From contig NZ_JBFNXH010000004.1 in NCBI RefSeq assembly GCF_040812395.1, positions 124,001 to 188,000 of the forward strand: a DNA stretch of 64,000 nucleotides. The letters run 5' to 3'. The translations under genes were made by a program, and so were the position numbers. Under the pieces are notes generated by a model. The model saw nothing but the letters and a program-made list of their open reading frames with translations. It did no database searches and was not told the DNA's origin. Shown here piece by piece: positions 18,065 to 25,850 of this stretch. The first letter of the stretch is position 1; each line of letters starts with the position of its first letter. The DNA comes from Paenibacillus_E sp040812395. Its GTDB lineage: Bacteria > Bacillota > Bacilli > Paenibacillales > NBRC-103111.

Positions 18065-18627
18065 TTACTCCAACGTCAAGTTCAAGTAATACCAATTATC
18101 CTCTTGAAACCACTCAAACCCAACATCTTGTTTGAAACTCAAAGTTCTGTCCCTACTTGTATCTCGTCTTCTGCCGATCCACCCTGGAACAATAGGATTG
18201 TCATTAAAATATATAGTCCCATGTCTAGTGCTAACATTTTCAGCCTGACCAGAATGTTGAACATGGACATAATAGGGATTATCCGTTAAACAAACAAAAC
18301 GTTTAATTGCAAAATCATCGAAATTCATTAAACGCTCAATATCCTTCAATACATCGTACATATCATTATCAGTCGCACGATTAGATGATTTTTTAAAGCA
18401 CTTTAATTCAACAGCAGCTTTAATGTCATTATAATAACAAACAATATCAATATTTTTACTTTGATACGAATGTTCCAACTCAATAGTAAACACAGCAGTT
18501 GCATTGAGGACTCTTTGTTAACCCTAATACGCCCCAATGATAATCGCCTAATGAATATATTCCAAGCTAATTCAAGTACATAATTTAAGCGTTCTTTATG
18601 GTTTATTGGAACAGTAAGATCTTTCAT
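18065..18627 (-). pseudogene. PD-(D/E)xK nuclease-like gene, frameshifted
   Basis: Two overlapping frames make one protein. The start MKDLTVPINHKERLNYVLELA reads to about 18512; then, after an apparent one-base loss, the frame continues as LNATAVFTIELEHSYQ to 18065. The joined product, about 187 residues, has the nuclease-like pattern NIDIVCYYNDIKAAVELKCF (Asp ... Glu-x-Lys), typical of small restriction-like proteins of unknown specificity. The shift near 18508-18514 inactivates the standard reading. It is one of three broken genes in this island. Confidence 0.7.
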
Positions 18628-18702
18628 TAATACACCTACTTTAAAAATACTTAATTATGATATTATAACAATTTCCTGCATATTTCTTCATGATTCCTAT
18701 AA

Positions 18703-18930
18703 TTAAAGAAAAAAAGCAAGAGTTATCCTCTTTGAGAAGATATTCTTGCTTTTATTTTTATTATTAAAAAGTGTTACTTGGACCTCTCCATTGGATATCT
18801 TTTCGATTTTGTAATTACATTTAAGTGACTTGAATAAGTGATCAACTTGAAGAATAACATCTTCTGCATATACTTCGGGGTTATCTTTTCTAATTACTCC
18901 AAGAATTATTATTTTTACTTTATTAATCAA
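18703..18930 (-). CDS. Small hypothetical protein downstream of ImmA
   Basis: A 75-residue basic protein (MINKVKIIILGVIRKDNPEV), with no recognised family. Its start overlaps the end of the ImmA-like gene by 8 bases, which suggests translational coupling as the third gene of the XRE-ImmA operon. A hairpin with arms AAAAGCAAGA/CTTGCTTTT (18711-18752) overlaps its 3' end and ends in a minus-strand T-run. Confidence 0.5.
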   Translation of the reverse strand: MINKVKIIILGVIRKDNPEVYAEDVILQVDHLFKSLKCNYKIEKISNGEVQVTLFNNKNKSKNIFSKRITLAFFL

Positions 18931-19450
18931 ACTTCCGAAGTTTTGCCAGTCTTATCATCAAAGCTTGTACACTTACTTGAAATGTTTCAGCCATTTTTCT
19001 TATCTCTTTATCATCATTGTAATCAATATAGCCATGATTGTTTTCAATATATTCTTCAATCATTTCTTCAGGCATTAATAATGTAGCTGCAAAAGCATTA
19101 GCTTCCATCTCATCCATATTCGTACCTTGTGAGGAATCAGCATCTCTAAAATTATATCTAATTGACCTATCTATGTAGGTTTCATTTCCTTCATGTAACA
19201 AAAAATGCCCAATTTCATGAGCGATTGTGAATCTTTTTCTAGTGTCAGCATGTTCTTTGTTAACACCAATCACATACTCGCCTAATTCTTCGTTTCTAAT
19301 AAGTATTCCTGATAGCTCTCCATCAAATGATTCATATTGAATATGAATTTTCATTTCTTTCGCTATTTTTTCCAGATTAATTGGAGGGCAGACTATTCCA
19401 AATTCGCTCAAAATTTGTTCAGCACGTTTTTCAGCAGAACGGACACTCAT
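18923..19450 (-). CDS. ImmA/IrrE-family metallopeptidase
   Basis: This encodes 175 residues. The zinc motif HEIGHFLLHEG lies near residues 79-89, and a downstream Glu sits in EMEANAFAATLLMP (about 113-126), as in PF06114 proteases. A C-terminal helix-turn-helix-like region (VSVQALMIRLAKL) is standard. ImmA of ICEBs1 cleaves the phage-like repressor ImmR after DNA damage or quorum signals. The gene overlaps its XRE partner by ATGA, so the same circuit is likely here: this protease destroys the adjacent repressor to derepress the element. Confidence 0.92.
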   Translation of the reverse strand: MSVRSAEKRAEQILSEFGIVCPPINLEKIAKEMKIHIQYESFDGELSGILIRNEELGEYVIGVNKEHADTRKRFTIAHEIGHFLLHEGNETYIDRSIRYNFRDADSSQGTNMDEMEANAFAATLLMPEEMIEEYIENNHGYIDYNDDKEIRKMAETFQVSVQALMIRLAKLRKFD

Positions 19451-19791
19451 TTTTCTCCCTCATTTCTTTTGAAATTTGCGTAAACTTTCTTTGCAAAATC
19501 AATTACTTCTTGTTCAACTTCACTTAATTTTCTTTCGTTTTCTGGAAGCTCAATATTATTTAGCAAAACGCTTTCATGTGGAAGCAATGAAAACACACTT
19601 ACACCAAGTATGTCAGCAAAATTATACAAACCATCAATAGGTATTTTTTGTTTTCCTCGTTCAATATTTGTAATAGACGTACGTGTCAAATCAACAAGTT
19701 TGCCCAGTTCTTCTTGCGTCCACTTTTTAACTTCTCTTGCTTCTCGAATTCGTTTACCAATTTCCTCATAAATGACATCTTCTCTTATCAT
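19447..19791 (-). CDS. XRE-family (ImmR/phage-repressor-like) regulator
   Basis: This encodes 114 residues with a helix-turn-helix at about 10-65 (GKRIREAREVKKWTQEELG, then TRTSITNIERGKQKIP) and a helical C-terminal tail. It overlaps the ImmA-type protease gene by 4 bases. Upstream are two tandem 11-bp AAAGTATCCTT repeats and the palindrome GATACT-TAT-AGTATC. These share the half-site AGTATC and are the likely operators for autoregulation. It is the probable master repressor of the island. Confidence 0.9.
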   Translation of the reverse strand: MIREDVIYEEIGKRIREAREVKKWTQEELGKLVDLTRTSITNIERGKQKIPIDGLYNFADILGVSVFSLLPHESVLLNNIELPENERKLSEVEQEVIDFAKKVYANFKRNEGEK

Positions 19792-19825
19792 CGTTATTCC
19801 CCATCCATTTTCATAATATTTACAT

Positions 19826-19876
19826 AAAGTATCCTTAAAGTATCCTTTATGTTTATTATGAGATACTTATAGTATC
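19826..19876. promoter_or_regulatory. Operator cluster of the XRE regulator
   Basis: AAAGTATCCTT occurs twice in tandem (19826-19836, 19837-19847), and the perfect inverted repeat GATACT-TAT-AGTATC lies at 19862-19876. All contain AGTATC and sit upstream of the XRE gene. Confidence 0.7.
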
Positions 19877-20095
19877 CTCTATACCCAAGATTTTTGTCAA
19901 TAACGCAAACAAAATAAAAAGTAAAAGTCAAGTCTAATTGTGAACACTTTTTTTGTAATCAGGAACAAATTATACAAGTAAATAAATATGTATAATTAAA
20001 CGATACATATATTTAAAAAATACCATTATTTCACGTTAAACATGCAATGTGTTACATATAACTTTGCGCAATTAAAATAAAATGTAATGCAATAC

Positions 20096-20125
20096 TTGAC
20101 ATACATTTGGGATTAATGCTAGTAT
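20096..20125 (+). promoter_or_regulatory. Sigma-A-type promoter of the small gene at 20177
   Basis: A consensus -35 TTGACA (20096-20101) is separated by 18 bases from TAGTAT (20120-20125), about 50 bases before the start codon. Confidence 0.65.
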
Positions 20126-20176
20126 TAACACATAGAAACAAATGCCAGCCACTTTGGAGAATGAGGTGAAGCAATA

Positions 20177-20347
20177 ATGGCAAAAAACGGACCCACAGGT
20201 GGTGGTCGTATCGGACAAGTCTCTAATCGTAGCCAATTCCAAGCCCCTAATGGAAATTGGACGAAACGTGACACAGAAACTGGTCGCATACTCGACCAAA
20301 AGACAAGCAGCCCTACCCCTTTCAGGGGTATCAGAAAAGAGAAATAA
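20177..20347 (+). CDS. Small conserved-looking 56-residue protein
   Basis: This short gene reads MAKNGPTGGGRIGQVSNRSQ and ends TPFRGIRKEK. It has GAGGTGA 8 bases upstream and a good promoter. The Gly-rich start, NRSQ.Q.P.G.W.KRDT.TGR.LD core and basic FRGIRKEK end look like the small proteins of unknown function common in phages and mobile elements of Bacillota. The basic composition suggests nucleic-acid or peptide binding, but no function is assigned. Confidence 0.7.
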   Translation: MAKNGPTGGGRIGQVSNRSQFQAPNGNWTKRDTETGRILDQKTSSPTPFRGIRKEK

Positions 20348-20351
20348 AAAA

Positions 20352-20371
20352 GAAGACTTCTGAAAGTCTTC
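20352..20371 (-). terminator. Short hairpin with minus-strand T-run
   Basis: The stem GAAGACTT/AAGTCTTC lies after the 56-residue gene. The T-run is on the minus strand, so it works best for transcripts coming from the right. Between here and 20631 no gene is convincing. Confidence 0.45.
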
Positions 20372-20631
20372 ATCCGTGATGCATTCTTTACCAACACGCT
20401 TATCGTGGGTCTGTTCAATTACCAATATGGTTCAGTGGTTGCAACACTGAATCCTTGGCAATTCAACGAATACATATTCTTTATAATAGCTGGCCAGTTC
20501 AATACACGCAATAATAAAGTTCTGCTTACATTAAGAAATGCGTGTAGCTATTGGATGCTGTACTCAATGAATGGATATGGACAAGCCCATGATAAGTTAC
20601 TAAAAACTACAACTTATGAAAGAGGTTTCCT

Positions 20632-21306
20632 ATGCCCAATATTAACTTGCAAGACGTAATGATTTTTGTAAATGGTACTTCACGTTATAATAATAATTCT
20701 TTTGATACTGTGCTTGTTAAAACCACAATCAAAACTGATGAGCCAATTTTGGACGAGTATTATGTTCCAAGTGGTGTTACTGCAAGTCCTGCATTGCTTG
20801 ATTTCCTTCGTTTACAGAACCTAGAGGTAACGCCATTCAGAGCAAGCACGTTATTAGCGGGTACAGAGGACATTCAGCAAGAAGCTCTTAATGGAAATCC
20901 AACTGGTACGTTAGAAGATGCTGCTAAACTACTTCTGCTGTCTGTCTTGAAGAAATCTACACTTACCCCTGTAGCTGGCTCAACAAACTTGTATGAATTG
21001 TCATATGAGTACAAAATCTTTCCACTAAACAACGTAGGATTGCCGAACACCTATGAATTGCAGATTCGTGTCCCATTCGATGGACTCGGAATGCCAAATG
21101 GTAGCCGTGTAGAAGTTACAACTATCTTACCGCGATTCGCAGAGGTAGATGCCAATGGTACGAATGGTAAAGATACCAACAATCAGGAAATTACAGAACT
21201 TGTTTATGACCTTCCAAATGTGAACCGCAAAGTTGTAACATTTGCTTATCAACTAGATCCTCTCTTCACAATCCGTTACAACCATACGCAAGGTCTTCAG
21301 GGTTAA
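20632..21306 (+). CDS. Hypothetical 224-residue protein
   Basis: It starts MPNINLQDVMIFVNGTSRY, with AGAGG just before the ATG. No signal peptide or membrane segment is present; it is acidic with many beta strands (TVLVKTTIKTDEPILDEYYV, then YELQIRVPFDGLGMPNGSRV). It has the flavour of a phage structural or surface-layer-like protein, but I recognise no family. It is followed by a C-run/G-run hairpin that uses the terminal bases of the IS1182-type element, so its original 3' context may have been lost. Confidence 0.7.
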   Translation: MPNINLQDVMIFVNGTSRYNNNSFDTVLVKTTIKTDEPILDEYYVPSGVTASPALLDFLRLQNLEVTPFRASTLLAGTEDIQQEALNGNPTGTLEDAAKLLLLSVLKKSTLTPVAGSTNLYELSYEYKIFPLNNVGLPNTYELQIRVPFDGLGMPNGSRVEVTTILPRFAEVDANGTNGKDTNNQEITELVYDLPNVNRKVVTFAYQLDPLFTIRYNHTQGLQG

Positions 21307-21328
21307 AACAAAATCCCCCCACTAAAAA

Positions 21329-23003
21329 GGGGGCCACTGAAGAACTTACGTGTCCAAGCGTTAGGCAAAAAATGCGGCACCTGTTCCGATTTTCCCGGAG
21401 GGTGCCGCATTTTTCATAGGGCTTTACGCTATTTTTTAGTCAGCCAGTTTCAATATCCGCTTTAAGTTTACTGCGAATATGGCCATAGCTCCTTGTATCT
21501 GCATGCCTAACAGACCCGAGGACGTGGCTACATCGTACCCGTGCCGGTGCTTAAGTTCGCTGTTTTTGGCCTCGATTTTGTACCGTTCTTTCGCCTTCTC
21601 TTTGAAATACTCCGTTTCCTGGAATGCCATCTGCTCGGCGTGCTCACCGGATTTCATGCTCACCGAGTACGTTTTACTTTTGGAGCCCTCCTTGTAGCAT
21701 CCTTCTTTGAAGGGGCATCGTTTGCATACCTCCACATCGAAATAGTAAGTGTCCTTTTGGTTTTTGCTGATTCCCTTTTTTCCTGTCCGTGCTTTCCGGA
21801 TCGCCATATGGCCTGCCTTGCATACATACATGCCTGCATCTTTATTGAATTCGAATTCATCTTCCTTTTTGCGTATACCCTGGGTGATTTGCGGGTTAAG
21901 CCGGGAGACGAGTTCAATCTGATTTCTCTTGCTGTATGCGATGTTTTCTTTTTCCGAATAGGCCATATCGCCAATTACCGTCTTTACCTCCATGCCCGCA
22001 GCCTTGCTTTTCTCGATGAGCGATTGCAACTGCTTGCCGTCGTTCTTCTCTCCGGTCGTTACAATTGCCGCCGTAATGATTCGTTCCTCGGTCATGGCGA
22101 TATGCGTCTTATAGCCAAAAAACGAGGAATCTGCGCTCTTGTGGCCGAGACGCGCGCATCCTGATCTTGCGAGATGCGCAGTTGTTCTATGTCATCCTCG
22201 ACGGTCTCTTTTAGCAGGTTCAACGGTTCTGTAATCTTAGGCAGTTGGGCGATACCAAGCCCAGTTTCGGTTACTTCGATGAGCTTCTGGCAATAGTCGA
22301 TCTCGGCCTCGAGCGTATCCACGGCGTTCTTGGCAGGCAGCTTCCCCTTCAGCAAGTCGTCGATGGAGTAGATGGCTTTTCGCAATTTACGGGAACGGTC
22401 CTGCAAAATCTCCCTCGGTGATTTCTGGTTATAACGGGCTTTTGTATGCGTCGCGTCCACGATGATGGACGTGCTCGTTAAAATCCCTTGCGCAGTAGCC
22501 AGCTCAACTGTCTTGCCGATGAGCAGATCCAGCAGATCCATGTTTTTTAACCGCAACTTGCGGAACTTCGTAAGGGAGCTCGGGTCGATGACGGCTTCTT
22601 CTGGAGCCATCTGAAGGAAGTATTTAAAAGACATGTCGTACCGGGAGCGCTCGACCAGGTCCACGTCCGACACCTCGAAAATAGCTTTCAGAAGCAGATA
22701 TTTAAACATCCGCAACGGATCGATAGCGTTACGGCCGTTGTCCAAACAGTAGTTAGTTTTCAATTCGTCGTAGACGAAGGAGAAGTCAACCAGCTCATTT
22801 ATCTGGCGCAGCATGTTGTCTTTCGGCACGATGAGGTCATATAGCGCTGTGTACGGGCTTAATGCAAATGAAAGTTGAGGCTGGAACATGATCTTCACCC
22901 TTCCGACGTATTATTACTTTAAAGTATACAAGAAAAAAGGCACAGCTCCCTCAAAATAATGAGAGGCTGTACCTTTTCATTAATGGACTTTTTCAGTGCC
23001 CCC
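21329..23003 (-). mobile_element. IS1182-family insertion sequence
   Basis: The ends are imperfect inverted repeats: GGGGGCCACTGAAGAACTT on the left and the complement of GGGGGCACTGAAAAAGTCC on the right, the style of IS1182 family ends. It is about 1.67 kb. It holds one transposase split by a frameshift, with hairpins near both ends (21368-21416 and 22931-22977). The right end abuts the right copy of the 1,367-bp duplication exactly at its C-run. No clean target duplication is seen, because the two flanks come from different contexts. Confidence 0.85.
21436..22889 (-). pseudogene. IS1182-family transposase, frameshifted
   Basis: The N-terminal part (MFQPQLSFALSPYTALYDLI to 22092) and the C-terminal part (to 21436) are two frames of one DDE transposase of about 480 residues. 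The N part has IVDATHTKARY and the C part VIGDMAYSEKENI. Around 22151-22157 a CGCGCGC tract carries one extra dinucleotide; removing it restores the usual DARLGHKSADSSFFGYKTHI. The transposase is therefore probably inactive. The start at 22889 has GGAAGGG upstream. Confidence 0.85.
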
Positions 23004-23148
23004 CACGTTCATTGGGCAGGCTCTGATAGTGTTAGTTCTATGGTACCATTTGTATAAACAATGCCTTAATTTTGGATCGGCTAATCTAAGTTAGACAGAA
23101 AAAATAAGGGCTAGTAGAATAGAATTAGAGATGAGGAGCGAATCTACT

Positions 23149-23430
23149 ATGCCAAAACAAAGACGAACATTTACAGCAGAGTTCAAGCAGCAGATGGTAC
23201 AGCTATTTGAGAATGGAAAATCAAGGGCGAGCATTGTTCGGGAATATGACTTGAGTGCGTCTGCCCTGGATCGTTGGATTTCACAAAGCCAAAACTCAGG
23301 ATCCTTTAAGGAGAAGGCCAATCGAACCCCAGAGGAAAATGAACTTATTGCTTTACGGAAAGAAAATCAGCGTCTAAAAATGGAGAATGATATTCTAAAG
23401 CAAGCCGCGCTGATCATGGGACGAAGGTAA
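23149..23430 (+). CDS. IS3-family transposase OrfA
   Basis: This encodes 93 residues starting MPKQRRTFT. GAGGAG lies about 10 bases before this ATG, so I prefer it to the ATG at 23131. It has an N-terminal helix-turn-helix (EFKQQMVQLFENG, then SASALDRWI) and a C-terminal leucine-zipper-like segment (LRKENQRLKMENDILKQA), typical of DNA-binding OrfA. orfB is in the -1 frame, and CTAAAG near 23395-23400 is a possible slippage site for an OrfAB fusion. Confidence 0.92.
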   Translation: MPKQRRTFTAEFKQQMVQLFENGKSRASIVREYDLSASALDRWISQSQNSGSFKEKANRTPEENELIALRKENQRLKMENDILKQAALIMGRR

Positions 23431-23432
23431 AT

Positions 23433-24260
23433 GTGATTCGCAATAATGCACACAAGTACTCGGTATCAGCAATGTGTGAAGTCCTGCAATTACCAAGAAG
23501 CAGCTATTACTACAAGCCTGAACCGGCTGAGAACGAAAAGGAACAGCGCCTAGAGGATGCGATCATAGATATCTTCACTGCTAGTCGGAATAACTACGGT
23601 ACACGCAAGATAAAGGTGGAATTAAAGAAGCGAAACCTTGACGTTTCACGCCGTAAGATCGGCCAAATCATGAACAAACATGGGTTAGTTTCTAATTACA
23701 CAGTTGCCCAGTATAAGCCCTCAAAAAGCGATTCTAATGAGTCTGCTGTAAAGAATGAGTTACAACGTGAATTTCATCAAGAAGAAGCATACGCCGTTGT
23801 AGTCAGCGATCTTACCTACGTAAGAGTAGCTGGCAAGTGGCATTACGTATGCTTGTTTGTCGACCTCTTTAACCGGGAAATCATTGGCTTTAGCAGCGGT
23901 CCAAGAAAGAATGCAGAGCTTGTTTACAAGGCGTTAGCAAGCATCAAGGTACGGCTCAATCGCATTCAAATGTTTCATACCGACCGTGGTAAAGAATTTG
24001 GCAATAAGCTCATCTCTGAAGCATTGACAACATTTGGTGTTACAAGATCCCTTAGTAGGAAGGGTTGTCCCTACGATAACGTCGTAGCCGAGGCGGCTTT
24101 CAAACTCTTTAAAACGGAATTCGCGAATCAAACTCATTTTTTAACCGCTGAGCAGCTCGACCTCGAACTTCGTGATTATGTCCACTGGTATAATCATCAC
24201 CGAATTCACGGAACACTCGGCTACCTTACTCCTGCCGAGGCTAGAAGTATGCCCTTATAA
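23433..24260 (+). CDS. IS3-family transposase OrfB (rve integrase domain)
   Basis: This encodes 275 residues from a GTG two bases after the orfA stop. An HTH-like region (GTRKIKVELKKRNLDVSRRK) precedes the DDE catalytic core: Asp in VVSDLTYV, Asp in HTDRGKEF and Glu in VVAEAAFKLFK. All catalytic residues are present. Its natural product may be the OrfAB fusion made by -1 frameshifting; the frame is open across the overlap. Confidence 0.93.
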   Translation: MIRNNAHKYSVSAMCEVLQLPRSSYYYKPEPAENEKEQRLEDAIIDIFTASRNNYGTRKIKVELKKRNLDVSRRKIGQIMNKHGLVSNYTVAQYKPSKSDSNESAVKNELQREFHQEEAYAVVVSDLTYVRVAGKWHYVCLFVDLFNREIIGFSSGPRKNAELVYKALASIKVRLNRIQMFHTDRGKEFGNKLISEALTTFGVTRSLSRKGCPYDNVVAEAAFKLFKTEFANQTHFLTAEQLDLELRDYVHWYNHHRIHGTLGYLTPAEARSMPL

Positions 24261-24867
24261 AAGTTGTACAGTTTAGTGTTGACAATCCATTTCTTCTTCC
24301 AGGGCAGCGTCCGTAATCGTCCCTTCTGCGGTTATCTTCTTATTCACCAAGGGGACGGTGAGCCTCCCTGTTATCTTGGCTGTCATCATCTTTAATGTAA
24401 TATAAAGAGAAGCATGCGCTTGCTCAGCGCCCGTCTGCAGAGGCGAAGCACTAATAATTACTGTCGGCTTGTCGAGAAATTCTCCCGAGGAGACAAGCCA
24501 GTCCAACGCGTTTTTCAACACGCCAGGCACTCCGCCGGCATACTCCGGCGTGCAAACGATAACGCCGTCTGCTGCTTTTAGCTGCTGGCGCCACGCTGTC
24601 ACCGCTGCTGGCGACTCATCTCCGTCTATATCCGGATTAAAATGAGGCAGCTCCCCGATCCCTTCATAGAGCGTCACTTCGGTATCCGAAGATGCCAGCT
24701 TGGCAACTGCCCGCAGGAGATTCGTATTCGAAGAATTCGTGCGCAGACTTCCGGAAATCGCTACAATGTTCATGTCCCGCTTCCTTTCCTGAGTGAAAAT
24801 TATTATAGGTTTCATTCAGCATAAACGATGACATTAGTGTGAGAGTCAATCCTTGTTTTTGCATAGC

Positions 24868-25704
24868 TTAAAATAAGTCCAGTTGTCTCGGTGCCAGTCC
24901 CTCATAATCCAAACCGAGCAGCGCCATCAATTCCTTCGCATTGCCAGCCGCATGGCCGCCTGAATTGTTATTGAAGATTACACAAATCTCCTTTACCTGC
25001 TCCTGCAGCTTAAGGAGATGATCCCTCCACTCCAGCAGCTCTTGGCGATTGTAGCGGTACAAATACCGTACCTCGCGCCAATTCGTCTCGCTGTTCTGCA
25101 CCCAACCGCCCACGTTGCGACCGTGAAAGCGTACAATGGCCAGATCGGGGTGCGTCGTTTGCAGCACCGTCGGCACGGAGCCAATTCCTGCTTGCGGCTC
25201 ATCGCAAATGCTGTGCATCCATCCCTCTCGCTGCATGAAAGTGACTGTTTTCTCCCGCATTTCCTCCGTGAACCAGCTCTGATGGCGAAATTCCAGCGCC
25301 ACGGGGATATCCCCCATCTTGGCTTTGGCATAGCGGAGCACATCGACATTCGCTTTACTGCATTCGAACCACGGTGGGTACTGGAACAGTACTGCCTTAA
25401 GCTTGTCCGCTCCCTGCACGGGGCGGATCGAGCCTATGAAGGCCTGAAACATTTGCTCCAGACCACCGGCAAAAGGACTCTCTCCCCGCAGGTGTCCCGT
25501 CATGCCTTGGTACGCTTTAATGACAAATCCGAAACCGTCCGGTGTTTCCTGCACCCATTTCGAATAATTTCGCTCTGGCTGAATGGCGTAGAACGAAGTG
25601 TCCACCTCTACAATGGGGAAGTGCGCCCCATACTCACGCAGCTTCCCCTTACTGCCTTCTCCCAGCTCATGGTCACCCCAACCGGCAAGTCCAATGTAAA
25701 TCAC
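24868..25704 (-). CDS. DUF72 (YecE-like) domain protein, intact copy
   Basis: This encodes 278 residues. It is the PF01904 TIM-barrel-like family: the start MIYIGLAGWGDHELG, then VEVDTSFYAIQP, LEFRHQSWFTEE, and IVRFHGRN near residue 190, with a C-terminal NNNSGGHAAGNAKEL. Its biochemical activity is unknown (an Fe-S or nuclease-like role has been suggested for relatives). This is the ancestral context, because its upstream region is intact, unlike the truncated copy at 12146-12864. It lies upstream of the broken FMN reductase gene in the same direction. Confidence 0.92.
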   Translation of the reverse strand: MIYIGLAGWGDHELGEGSKGKLREYGAHFPIVEVDTSFYAIQPERNYSKWVQETPDGFGFVIKAYQGMTGHLRGESPFAGGLEQMFQAFIGSIRPVQGADKLKAVLFQYPPWFECSKANVDVLRYAKAKMGDIPVALEFRHQSWFTEEMREKTVTFMQREGWMHSICDEPQAGIGSVPTVLQTTHPDLAIVRFHGRNVGGWVQNSETNWREVRYLYRYNRQELLEWRDHLLKLQEQVKEICVIFNNNSGGHAAGNAKELMALLGLDYEGLAPRQLDLF

Positions 25705-25810
25705 AAATTCGCCTCCTTGCTCCCCTTGCTTCTCTTTATTGTAACTTTAGTTTAAGCACACAGCAAAAAGAGAGCTGAACCATCAGCTCCCTCTAGATGT
25801 GCAACACGAA

Positions 25811-25832
25811 AACCCCGGGAGTACCCCGAGGT
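25811..25832 (-). terminator. Intrinsic terminator
   Basis: The stem AACCTCGGG/CCCGGGGTT is followed by TTTTCG on the minus strand, just after the repetitive secreted-protein gene. Confidence 0.75.
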
Positions 25833-25850
25833 TCGTTGGTTGGAACCGGA

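Larger units (their letters stand above)
23073..24289 (+). mobile_element. IS3-family insertion sequence, apparently intact
   Basis: A 1,217-bp element with ends TGGATCGG... and ...ACAATCCA, which form imperfect terminal inverted repeats of the TG...CA type. It is flanked by the 3-bp target duplication TTT (23070-23072 and 24290-24292), shown directly by comparison with the empty site at 11568-11570. It carries orfA and orfB. Confidence 0.93.
23038..24773 (-). pseudogene. NADPH-dependent FMN reductase, second copy, split by IS3-type element
   Basis: Reading from 24773, the protein is the same as the copy at 11536-12051 (one Thr-to-Ala difference) up to LEEE. It then runs into the IS end and stops after MDCQH at 24273. 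The remaining codons lie at 23038-23072 on the other side of the IS. Only about ten C-terminal residues are lost, so partial function is conceivable. Confidence 0.9.
23000..25586. repeat. Right copy of the 1,367-bp direct duplication, interrupted by an IS
   Basis: 23000-23072 plus 24293-25586 match 11498-12864 base for base apart from about five substitutions. The left edge coincides with the end of the IS1182-type element. The right edge continues into the intact 5' part of the DUF72 gene. Confidence 0.93.

Noticed and set aside
20405..20659. 84-codon plus-strand frame before the 224-residue gene
   Set aside because: No ribosome site; it overlaps the well-supported start at 20632, and its sequence shows no recognisable protein pattern.
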